Source: CAZGAH01 sp964523295
GTDB lineage: Bacteria; Desulfobacterota; Desulfovibrionia; Desulfovibrionales; Desulfovibrionaceae
DNA: 12,911 nt
Reading direction: 5' to 3'
Assembly: GCA_964523295.1 (NCBI GenBank)
Contig: CAZGAH010000107.1
Coordinates: 1-12,911, forward strand
Shown piece by piece: positions 1 through 6,919 of this stretch. Position numbers and translations under genes: made by a program. Positions within the stretch are counted from its first letter, which is position 1, and every line of letters begins with the position of its first letter. The notes below the pieces were generated by a model. It made no database searches and was not told the DNA's origin. It saw nothing but the letters and a program-made list of their open reading frames with translations.

Positions 1-1
1 C

Positions 2-1042
2 AACGCCCGCACCCTGGCAGAGATGGCGACCGCGTGCCGCGAAGTGGCCGCCATGGCCGATCCGGTCGGCTCGATCGAGTCGATGGCACTGCGTCCGAAC
101 GGCCTGCAGGTCGGCCGGATGCGCATTCCTCTCGGCGTCATCGCCATGGTCTTCGAGTCGCGTCCCAATGTGACCGTGGACTCGGCGATCCTGTGCCTCA
201 AGGCCGGCAATGCGGTCATTCTGCGGGGCGGCTCCGAGGCCATTCACAGCAATCTCGCCCTGGCCGCCCTGATCGGCGAGGCGCTCGGTTCTTCCGGCCT
301 GCCGGTCGACGCCGCGCAGGTGATCCCGATCACCGATCGCGCCGCGGTCAAGGCCCTGTGCAAGCTCGAGGCATACATCGACGTCATCATTCCGCGCGGC
401 GGCGAGGCGCTCATCCGCGCGGTGGTCGCCGAGGCGACCATGCCCGTACTCAAGCATTATAAAGGCGTCTGTCACCTCTACGTCGACCACGGCGTCGACC
501 GGGAGCAGGCCCTGGACGTCATCTACAACGCTAAGGTACAGCGTCCGGGCGTATGCAACGCGCTGGAATGCCTGCTCGTGCACCAGGCCGAGGCACCGGA
601 CTTTCTGCCCCTGGTGGCGCAGCGGCTGCAACCGGCCGGCGTAACCTTCCGCGCCTGCCCCGCCTCGCTCCCGCTGCTGGGGCAGGCGGCGCGACCTGCC
701 GCGGACGAGGATTTCGGCTACGAGTTTCACGACCTCATCCTGGCCGTACGCACGGTGGAAAGCATGGACCAGGCCATGGAACACATCGCCTGCCATGGCT
801 CCAACCATACCGAGGTCATCTGCACGCGCGACCATGTCAACGCCATGCGCTTTTTGCGCGAGGTGGATGCCTCGATGGTCGGAGTCAATGTCTCGACGCG
901 CTTCAACGACGGCGGACAGCTGGGGCTGGGCGCCGAGATAGGCATCAGCACCTCCAGGCTCCACTCCTACGGTCCCATGGGCGTCACCGAGCTGACCGCC
1001 ACCAAATTCGTGGTGCTGGGACAGGGGCAGGTGCGGACCTAG
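2..1042 (+). CDS. proA: Glutamate-5-semialdehyde dehydrogenase (gamma-glutamyl phosphate reductase), 5' truncated
   Basis: ProA reduces gamma-glutamyl phosphate to glutamate-5-semialdehyde with NADPH, the second step of cytosolic proline synthesis. The frame is open from base 2, so the start lies outside the window. About 346 residues are visible; the family is usually near 415-420, so roughly the first 70 are missing. Family hallmarks seen: PLGVIAMVFESRPNVTVD after the N-terminal region, a KAGNAVILRGGSEA nucleotide-binding stretch, the catalytic cysteine in QRPGVCNALE (about visible residue 185), and the C-terminal GLGAEIGISTSRLHSYGPMG block. The first internal ATG at 23 is not the true start because homologous sequence continues upstream of it. 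nadD follows after 12 bases, so the two are probably co-transcribed. Identification is secure from sequence motifs. Confidence 0.96.
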   Translation, partial: NARTLAEMATACREVAAMADPVGSIESMALRPNGLQVGRMRIPLGVIAMVFESRPNVTVDSAILCLKAGNAVILRGGSEAIHSNLALAALIGEALGSSGLPVDAAQVIPITDRAAVKALCKLEAYIDVIIPRGGEALIRAVVAEATMPVLKHYKGVCHLYVDHGVDREQALDVIYNAKVQRPGVCNALECLLVHQAEAPDFLPLVAQRLQPAGVTFRACPASLPLLGQAARPAADEDFGYEFHDLILAVRTVESMDQAMEHIACHGSNHTEVICTRDHVNAMRFLREVDASMVGVNVSTRFNDGGQLGLGAEIGISTSRLHSYGPMGVTELTATKFVVLGQGQVRT

Positions 1043-1054
1043 GCTGCCGCGAGC

Positions 1055-1807
1055 ATGGCACGCGGCACGGGCATTCTGGGTGGTTCGTTCAATCCCGTTC
1101 ACGTCGGTCATCTGCGGCTGGCCATAGAGCTCCGGGAACGGCTGCAACTGGAGCGTACGGAGCTGGTGCCCTGCGCCGAGCCGCCGCACAAGCCCGGAGC
1201 CGGGCTGTTGCCCTATGCCCTGCGACTGCGGCTGGCGGAACTTGCCCTGTCCGGCAGCGGCGGCCTTGCGCCCGTGCCCGGGCTGGCCGTCAGCACGGTG
1301 GAAGAGCGGCTGCCCCGGCCATCGTATACGCATCGCACGCTGGCCGAATACGGCCGTACGCAGCCCGCAGCGGAGCTGTACTTCATCCTGGGCGCCGGCG
1401 ACCTGCCTGATCTGCCGTCCTGGAGGCGCGGGCTGGAGCTGGCGTATCAGGCGAATCTCGTGGTGGTCCCCCGGGCCGGGGCAGGGATCGAGCAGGTGGC
1501 CGCGACCGTTGCCGCGCTCTGGGGCGACCAGGCCCGACCCACGGCCCCAGCGAACGGCGCCGACGCAGCCTGGCGCTTTACCGGACCAGGCGGGACAACG
1601 CAGCTGCTCTATGTCGACCTGCCCGTGCTGCACGTCAGCGCCTCGCAGGTCCGCGCCGCCTGGCTCGCTGGCCGCAGTGTCCGTTTTCTCGTGCCCGAGG
1701 CCGTGGAACGCGCGCTGGCCGAGGAGTCCCAACGCATCGCGGCAGTCTGGGGCGCCGCACCGGCCCTGACGGACGGGCCAAAGCACGGCCATGGCCGAAA
1801 ATCATGA
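1055..1807 (+). CDS. nadD: Nicotinate-nucleotide adenylyltransferase
   Basis: NadD transfers AMP from ATP to nicotinate mononucleotide, giving deamido-NAD in cytosolic NAD synthesis. Visible motifs in 250 residues: the nucleotidyltransferase signature GGSFNPVHVGHL at residues 9-20 with the HxxH pair H16/H19, PPHK at 43-46, SYTHRTL at 90-96, a GAGDLPDLPSW segment near 113-123, and the late SASQVR motif (195-200), which matches the family ISSTxIR block. The length is slightly above the usual 200-220; the excess is an Ala/Gly/Pro-rich insert near 140-180 and a basic C-terminal tail. The ATG at 1055 has no strong Shine-Dalgarno, but the signature begins immediately after it, so a later start is impossible. 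The stop overlaps the next gene's start (ATGA, 1804-1807), indicating translational coupling. Pairing of proA with nadD in one operon is common in bacteria. Confidence 0.95.
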   Translation: MARGTGILGGSFNPVHVGHLRLAIELRERLQLERTELVPCAEPPHKPGAGLLPYALRLRLAELALSGSGGLAPVPGLAVSTVEERLPRPSYTHRTLAEYGRTQPAAELYFILGAGDLPDLPSWRRGLELAYQANLVVVPRAGAGIEQVAATVAALWGDQARPTAPANGADAAWRFTGPGGTTQLLYVDLPVLHVSASQVRAAWLAGRSVRFLVPEAVERALAEESQRIAAVWGAAPALTDGPKHGHGRKS

Positions 1808-3491
1808 CGACGACACCGCACGAAGACCCGGAGTTGCGGCAGACGCTCGACGCGCTCTCCGGTAATTATATGGCCGCCTACATGGCGGCCCAGTCCCTGC
1901 GCTTGCGCCTGGAGTCCAGACCGGACACCGCCGGCGAGGCCACTGTCGCTGCGCTGGAGGACGTGCTCACCCGGCCCGACCATCTGCGCCAGCGCACGGC
2001 ATCCCTGCTCTACAAGGACGCCGCGTCGCTGCTGGGTGCGCTCTTCCGGGACCCCGGGCGACCGGCGCTGGCGGAGCAGGCGGGCAAGGCCCTGCGCACC
2101 GTGGCCTTTGCCCGGCCGGGCAAGCAGCGCATGGCCGCGGCTGCGGCCCTGGGGCTCATGCCGCTGCGCATCAATGGCCCCCGACCGGAGGCTGCGCCTG
2201 CCGTGCATCCGGAGACGCTCGACTGGTCCTCGCTGACCGCGCGCATCGGCGCGCACCCCGCGGAGCCGCCGCAGCGCTATGGCCGCAGTCTGGTGGCCCG
2301 GCTGGAGCAGCCGGAGCGGCTGCTCGTGGTCAAACAGGCCGACGATCAGGCGGCGGCGGACCTGCTCTTTCGCGAGGCCTGGTGGATGGAACGCCTGGGC
2401 GCGCAAGGTCTGGCCAGCGACTCCGGCCCCCTTCGTCCCTGGCGGTTTACGGACAGCTACGTGTTTTCGTTCAGAAACGGCAGCGCCGGAACGTCCGGTC
2501 CGACCTGCTCGCGGGCTATTTGCTTCGAGGCCCCGGCTACGTACTTCACCTATCCCAACGATCACCGACCAGGCCGTCAGTTGTCGGAGGAGCGTTTCGA
2601 GGAAGTGCTCCTGCGCGGCGCCCGCCTCTTCGGCGAGCACGCCGGCGCCGGCGTAGTGCATACGGCGCCGATCCCGCTGTTCCATAATCGCGTGCAACGG
2701 GCGCGGCGCGAGGATCAGGGGCGCTATCTCTGGGACCGTCTCGGTCGTTTGGACAAGTGGCTGCACTCCTGCCGCTATCCGAATTTCGGGGTCTCCGGCA
2801 TCCGGGACTTCGAGCACCTCGACCCCTTCAGCACGTCTGGCCGGACATTTTATCGCCTGGTGGGGGATCAGATACTCAGCCTGCTCCTGGTGACGGGCAG
2901 CTATTTCCGCCATAAGGCCCCGGACCGGATCGGCCGCGACATCGCGGGACGTCCGGTGGACGCGCGCGAGCTGTTCGACCGTCCGCTGCTGGAGCGACTG
3001 CTGCGAGGCATTTTTCTCGACTATTACCGCGGGTTTACCGGGCAGGTCTTTGACGCTGTCTTCCCTTTCGACGTTTCCGGGCTGGCCGGGCGCATGATCG
3101 AGGAAATGGGGGTGGACCGGCACATGGAAGAGTTTTTACGCGTCGACGATCAGCTGGCCATGACCGACGAGGACTTCATCGCCTTTCTGCTGGAGCGCGG
3201 CGTTTCGCCCGCGCGGGCAAGGCGCCTGCAACGCGGACATGCGGATGTCACTATGCTCACGGGCCCGCACCTGGGCNNNNNNNNNNGGGCGAGTTCAACG
3301 GCAGCATCTCCGTGCCGGAACTCATCGCATATGTGGCGCTGGTCGCCGGAGTATGCATCGCGGGGCGCTACGCGGACCAGACCGGGATTCCGGCGCTGCT
3401 TCCGAAAGCTGCCTTGCAGGATGCCAGCAACCCGCTCGAACTGAGCGATAAGCCCGTCAATGAAGGATGTGAAGCGGAAAAAATGGTCTAA
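1804..3491 (+). CDS. SidJ-related pseudokinase-like protein, interrupted by an assembly gap
   Basis: The start ATG overlaps the nadD stop by 4 bases. Before the N run there are 491 residues. Residues 45-125 are helical and Ala/Leu-rich, suggesting HEAT-like packing. A kinase-like core follows: a VVK lysine (K177), an alpha-C-type glutamate in REAWWMERL (E191), HNRVQ at 294-298, and a metal-binding-loop-like RDFEHLD (D335, D340). No ordinary HRD-type catalytic loop is visible. From memory, annotation pipelines call similar Desulfovibrio proteins 'SidJ-related pseudokinase'; Legionella SidJ is a pseudokinase-fold polyglutamylase. I could not check this match. After the gap the frame shifts: from 3288 to the TAA at 3489-3491 a 67-residue coding-like tail starts GEFNGSISVPELIAY and includes a hydrophobic helix. 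Continuing the pre-gap frame gives Arg/Ser-rich junk ending at 3444. The substrate is unknown. Coupling to nadD suggests a housekeeping setting, not a secreted effector. Confidence 0.6.
3277..3286. other. Assembly gap (10 N) inside the pseudokinase gene
   Basis: Ten undetermined bases. The coding frame before the gap and the best coding frame after it do not agree with a true length of 10. The four bases before the gap (GGGC, 3273-3276) are the same as the four after it (3287-3290). Removing the Ns and one copy deletes 14 bases and joins the frames as HLGEFNG. The gap is therefore probably a placeholder between two contig ends, not a measured length. Confidence 0.97.
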
Positions 3492-3495
3492 TGGG

Positions 3496-3522
3496 TTGAC
3501 CTTACGCGAATATTGCTTAAAA
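3496..3522 (+). promoter_or_regulatory. Weak sigma-70-like promoter candidate upstream of the zinc-ribbon gene
   Basis: TTGACC (3496-3501) and TTAAAA (3517-3522) are separated by 15 bases in the 143-base space before the zinc-ribbon gene. The spacer is shorter than the ideal 17 and the -10 match is partial. The same space holds a short inverted repeat, TGCAGC/GCTGCA at 3545-3550 and 3558-3563. The zinc-ribbon gene could equally be read from the upstream operon. Confidence 0.2.
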
Positions 3523-3634
3523 GTCAATCCGGGGGTCGGAACGGTGCAGCATCAAGCGCTGCATTACCTGAAGGGGGGGACCTCGCTCTGTGTCGAGCGT
3601 TCCCGCGTTTAATTTTTCACTTCGCGGACGGATT

Positions 3635-4555
3635 ATGAAAATACCCTGCGTACGGTGTGGCAAAACCGTTGAATCTCCGGCAATGTATTGCAAGGATTGC
3701 CAACGCGAGATGAAGGGGCAGACGCCGGGCATCAGGCTCGGCAGATGGCTTTTCCTTCTCGTGCTGTGCTGCGTAGCGGCGCTCGTCGTCTATGGCTTCC
3801 TCCAGCCGCAGCGTATGGCAGGCTGGCGGGATGCGCTCATGCAGCAGCCGCTGGTCAAACAAGTGATGGAGCTGGCGAACGACGCGCTGCAGCAACAGCC
3901 TCTGCCGCCGCCTGTCCAGGAGGAACAACCGGTGGCAACCGCCCCCGGACCTGTCACTGCCGAGCTGGCTGACGTCAAAACGCCTGCCCCCGGGGGAGGC
4001 ACAGCAACAGCAGGACCTGTCCAGCCGCCTGCGCCCGACACCCAGAACACACTGACGCCGAACGGGACTCCGGACCCCGTGGCGCCGACGCCTCCCGAGT
4101 CTGCGCCTGTGCCCGTCGCTCCGGCGCAGGAGATGGCCCCATCCTCCCAGCCGATCGAAGCACCCGTTGCGCCGCAATTGCCCCCCGAGAGCGCCGCCCC
4201 GCAGGCGGCAGCCACGGAGCCGCCGGAGGCCAGCCAACAGACGGCAAGCAAACCGGCCACCGTCTGGATCTACTATATCAAGAGCGACAGCAAAGGGCGG
4301 GATATCCACCTCGCATCCCAGCTTCGCCAGGCCGGATATGTCAACGCTCATGCCAAAGGCAACTGGCGGAGCAGTTTCAAGGATCAGAACGTCTTTTTCC
4401 GGCGTCGGGACAAGGCCGCGGTACAGGAATTGTTCGACGCGCTCGGCTCCGGGAAATACGAATCCTATCATTACGAAGGCGAACGCATCAATCGCATGGT
4501 CAAGGATCTGTTTGCCAAGAATCCGGATCTGGAATTCCTCGTCATCCTGCAGTGA
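3635..4555 (+). CDS. Membrane-anchored zinc-ribbon protein with Pro/Ala-rich linker and C-terminal domain
   Basis: A 306-residue protein of unknown function. An N-terminal treble-clef or zinc-ribbon motif has four cysteines, C5xxC8 and C19xxC22, within the first 25 residues, followed by one membrane helix (about residues 38-56, WLFLLVLCCVAALVVYGFL). A long Pro/Ala/Gln/Glu-rich linker (about 85-225) leads to a folded C-terminal domain of about 90 residues that begins TVWIYYIKSD and contains LRQAGYVNAH. The beta-strand/helix pattern of this end loosely resembles LytR_C-type or SPOR-like domains; that is only an impression. The likely topology is zinc ribbon in the cytoplasm and linker plus C-terminal domain in the periplasm. 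I chose ATG 3635 because the zinc ribbon starts there. A GTG at 3590, preceded by a purine-rich AAGGGGGGG at 3571-3579, would add 15 residues and cannot be excluded. Confidence 0.72.
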   Translation: MKIPCVRCGKTVESPAMYCKDCQREMKGQTPGIRLGRWLFLLVLCCVAALVVYGFLQPQRMAGWRDALMQQPLVKQVMELANDALQQQPLPPPVQEEQPVATAPGPVTAELADVKTPAPGGGTATAGPVQPPAPDTQNTLTPNGTPDPVAPTPPESAPVPVAPAQEMAPSSQPIEAPVAPQLPPESAAPQAAATEPPEASQQTASKPATVWIYYIKSDSKGRDIHLASQLRQAGYVNAHAKGNWRSSFKDQNVFFRRRDKAAVQELFDALGSGKYESYHYEGERINRMVKDLFAKNPDLEFLVILQ

Positions 4556-4597
4556 CGGATAGTGTCGGAGCAGGCCACCCCGCATGACGTAGTGATG

Positions 4598-4629
4598 GCG
4601 GACGTGGCCTGGCCGCGGGACACGTCCGC
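4598..4629 (+). terminator. Hairpin downstream of the zinc-ribbon gene, possible terminator
   Basis: A perfect 9-base inverted repeat, GCGGACGTG (4598-4606) and CACGTCCGC (4621-4629), with a 14-base loop, lies 42 bases after the zinc-ribbon stop. No T run follows it, so intrinsic termination is doubtful. It could be an mRNA-stabilising stem or a protein-binding site. The rest of the 216-base space up to the DUF2333 gene holds no other feature I can support apart from the ribosome site. Confidence 0.3.
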
Positions 4630-4771
4630 TTCGCCGCCCCAGACCCGCTTCAGCCGGCCACGCTGCATCCGGCCGGCTTGACGCACCGGGCACTTTCTCG
4701 CATAGTCGCATTCTGTCGGACGGCCCGGCATACGGTCTGGCCTCCGATCACGTGCAACCACGGAGGTAAAC

Positions 4772-5791
4772 GTGACTGCTCCCACCAATGCTCCCGGCGG
4801 TCAGGGAAACGGCAATGCCCAGGCGCAACTGTCCGGCATAAGGGCCAAATTCCGGCACGCCAGGCGGGCCGTCATTATTCTGCTCGTACTGATGCTGCTC
4901 TGGCCGATCCTGTTCGGCGCCTACGCTATGCTGTGCGGATTGTACCGTTCCATCGATCCGACCCGCTTCGCCACGCCGGATCCGCTCGTACTCGAGCAGG
5001 TCGCCCAGGCCGGGGCGCAACCGGACAGCAATCAGCGAGGGACCACCCTGCTGACAGCGATGCAGGCCGAACTGCAACGCGAACTGCACTCCCCTTTCGG
5101 CTGGAGCGCAAACGATCTGTGGTTCATGCCCACGCGCTGGCTCGATAACCGTGCCAACCGCCAGCGTGGCGTGATTTTCGCCACCCGTATGTTCCTGACC
5201 TTTTATACGACGCAACTGGCCAAGCTTGGCCCGGCAGACGCCGAAAATCCTCACCTCAAGGAGAGCCGGGAAAAACGTCTGGTATACGGCGAGGACGTCT
5301 GGGGCTTTTTCCGCCCCTCGGCAGAAACCGAATATGCCAAAGCCCTCGGCCTGATGAACAAGTACAAGGACGAACTCAAGGCCGGACAAGCCGTGTTCAA
5401 TTGTCGTTCCGACGATCTCTACCGCCTGTTCACCTATCTCACTGGCGAAGAGTTCCTCGGTCAGGCCCTGGGACAGTTGATCCAGAGCAACGAGGATCTG
5501 TCATTCACCGAACTCGACGATCGCGTCTACTATGTTCAGGGCGTGACGCTGGTCGTCAGAGACGTATTCTACGCGCTGATGCACCTTTTTCCGGAAATCA
5601 CGAACAAAGGCGGCCAGGAAAGCGCCGATATCGTCATGACCAATCTGGACAAGATGTGTACCTTCGACCCGCTCATCGTTGTCGGCGGCCACCATGATTC
5701 CATGCTGGCCGACCATCGCGGTAAAATGGCCCGCTATCTCATAACGGTGATCAACCGGCTGAAGGACATTCAGGAATCCGTACGGCGATAG
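4772..5791 (+). CDS. DUF2333 family membrane protein
   Basis: A 339-residue protein that I assign to DUF2333, a proteobacterial family without a defined role. It has a short polar, Gly/Gln-rich cytoplasmic N-terminus, a basic patch (RAKFRHARR), one strong membrane helix at about residues 32-56, and a long periplasmic part. Family-like blocks include SPFGWSANDLWFMPTRWLDN near 108-127, then RGVIFATRMFLTFY, a central AEN..LKESREKRLVYGED block, and the C-terminal TNLDKMCTFDPLIVVGG. The GTG start at 4772 is supported by GGAGG at 4762-4766, five bases upstream, and no better start lies nearby. It stands alone on its strand with a 216-base leader and ends at a tandem-hairpin region against a convergent gene. 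Other DUF2333 proteins have been noted near envelope genes, but no function can be given from this sequence. Confidence 0.8.
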   Translation: MTAPTNAPGGQGNGNAQAQLSGIRAKFRHARRAVIILLVLMLLWPILFGAYAMLCGLYRSIDPTRFATPDPLVLEQVAQAGAQPDSNQRGTTLLTAMQAELQRELHSPFGWSANDLWFMPTRWLDNRANRQRGVIFATRMFLTFYTTQLAKLGPADAENPHLKESREKRLVYGEDVWGFFRPSAETEYAKALGLMNKYKDELKAGQAVFNCRSDDLYRLFTYLTGEEFLGQALGQLIQSNEDLSFTELDDRVYYVQGVTLVVRDVFYALMHLFPEITNKGGQESADIVMTNLDKMCTFDPLIVVGGHHDSMLADHRGKMARYLITVINRLKDIQESVRR

Positions 5792-5845
5792 CCGCAGTCC
5801 CCTGCGGCCCGAAGGTCCGGGGCCGGCTCACGTCGCCGGCCCCGG
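5791..5845. terminator. Tandem GC-rich hairpins between convergent genes, likely bidirectional terminator
   Basis: Two perfect stem-loops sit between the DUF2333 stop and the convergent epimerase stop. The first is GCCGCAG (5791-5797) with CTGCGGC (5802-5808) and a 4-base loop. The second is CCGGGGCCGGC (5817-5827) with GCCGGCCCCGG (5835-5845) and a 7-base loop. Neither has a clear T run on either strand. The location and very high stability suggest a shared transcription end, perhaps Rho-assisted. Confidence 0.6.
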
Positions 5846-5857
5846 CGGGAAGAGTTG

Positions 5858-6919
5858 TCAGACCCGCGTGCGCAGTTCCTCGTGAATCTGCGTCATGATG
5901 TCCGCGAGCGTATAGCGGTAACTCCAGTCAGGGAAGTGGGACTGAAAACGGCGGACATCACTTATCCACCAGATGTGATCCCCGATGCGGTTCGATTCGG
6001 AGTAGCTGTAGCGCATCGTATTGCCTGAAATCTCCTCGGCCAGATGGATGGCCTCCAGCACCGAGCAGTTGGAATGACGCGAGCCGCCCGCATTGTAGAC
6101 CTCGCCGCTGCGCGGGGCCTGATAAAAATGCCAGAACATGTTGATGAGATCCCAGGAGTGGATGTTGTCGCGCACCTGTTTTCCGCCGTACCCGAAAACG
6201 GTGTATGGCTCGCCGGTGATGCAACATTTGACCAGCCAGCTCAGGAAGCCGTGAAGCTGCGCGCCGCTGTGGCGCGGGCCGGTGAGGCAACCGCCACGGA
6301 AGCAGGCGGTCTTCATGTCGAAATAGCGACCGTATTCCTGAACGAGCACATCGGCGGCGACTTTGCTGGCCCCGAACAGGGAATGCTTGCAGTGGTCGAT
6401 GCTCATGCTCTCGTCAATACCATGGCTGTGGTACGGGTGATCGTCGGCAATTTCCCAGCGGGTCTCCTGTTCGACCAGGGGCAGCCGGTTCGGCGTATCG
6501 CCGTAGACCTTGTTCGTGGAACAATGGATGAACACGGCCTCAGGGGAGAAACGGCGGGTCATTTCCAGCAGAATGAGCGTTCCGTTCGCGTTGACCGTGA
6601 AATCGGTAAAAGGCTCGTTGGCGGCCCAGTCATGGCTGGGTTGGGCTGCGGTGTGGATGACGCAGGCCAGGTCGGTGCCATAGGTGGAAAAAATAGCCTG
6701 CATGGCCTTTTCGTCGCGGATGTCGGCGCTGTAGTGTCGATAATTGGAAACCGTATCCTGGAGATGGCGCACGTTCCAGGCCGTGGAGGCCGTCTCGCCG
6801 AAAAAATAGCGTCGCAGATCGTTGTCGATCCCAAGGACCAGGTCGAAACGATGTGCGAAAAACTCGACCGATTCGCTGCCGATCAGACCGCCCGAACCGG
6901 TGACCAGGGCCACCTTCAT
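5858..6919 (-). CDS. NAD-dependent epimerase/dehydratase (extended SDR, CDP-paratose 2-epimerase-like) with Phe in place of the catalytic Tyr
   Basis: An extended short-chain dehydrogenase of 353 residues, probably acting on a nucleotide sugar in the cytoplasm. The Rossmann motif is GSGGLIG (residues 8-14); IDNDLRRYFFG near 31-41, HTAAQPSHD, CSTNKVYGD (133-141), GGCLTGP and GYGGKQVRD (243-251) follow the pattern of CDP-paratose/tyvelose 2-epimerases. At the YxxxK site the sequence is LFGASK: Phe182 (codon TTC) stands where the catalytic Tyr should be, with Lys186 kept. Activity may be lost or altered. I recall close relatives with the same HSLFGASK, which would make this a family trait and not a new mutation; this was not checked. 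The ATG overlaps the stop of the upstream SDR gene (ATGA) and has AAAGGAG (6927-6933) seven bases upstream. It is the last gene of the minus-strand sugar cluster. The exact substrate is unknown. Confidence 0.85.
   Translation of the reverse strand: MKVALVTGSGGLIGSESVEFFAHRFDLVLGIDNDLRRYFFGETASTAWNVRHLQDTVSNYRHYSADIRDEKAMQAIFSTYGTDLACVIHTAAQPSHDWAANEPFTDFTVNANGTLILLEMTRRFSPEAVFIHCSTNKVYGDTPNRLPLVEQETRWEIADDHPYHSHGIDESMSIDHCKHSLFGASKVAADVLVQEYGRYFDMKTACFRGGCLTGPRHSGAQLHGFLSWLVKCCITGEPYTVFGYGGKQVRDNIHSWDLINMFWHFYQAPRSGEVYNAGGSRHSNCSVLEAIHLAEEISGNTMRYSYSESNRIGDHIWWISDVRRFQSHFPDWSYRYTLADIMTQIHEELRTRV

Noticed and set aside
553..1410. 285-residue plus-strand ORF overlapping proA and nadD
   Set aside because: Arg/Ala/Gly-rich out-of-frame translation across two well-identified genes.
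1609..3123. 504-residue minus-strand ORF opposite the nadD end and pseudokinase gene
   Set aside because: Low-complexity Arg/Gly/Gln-rich translation with no domain; it is the antisense of strongly GC3-biased coding sequence on the plus strand.
3287..3444. C-terminal end of the pseudokinase in the pre-gap frame (stop at 3444)
   Set aside because: Translation is Arg/Ser/Cys-rich and unlike a folded domain; the frame from 3288 is much more coding-like and follows from merging the contig ends.
3617..4711. 364-residue minus-strand ORF opposite the zinc-ribbon gene
   Set aside because: Arg/Gly/Leu-rich shadow of the Pro/Ala linker region; the plus strand has the Cys motif, membrane helix and ribosome site.
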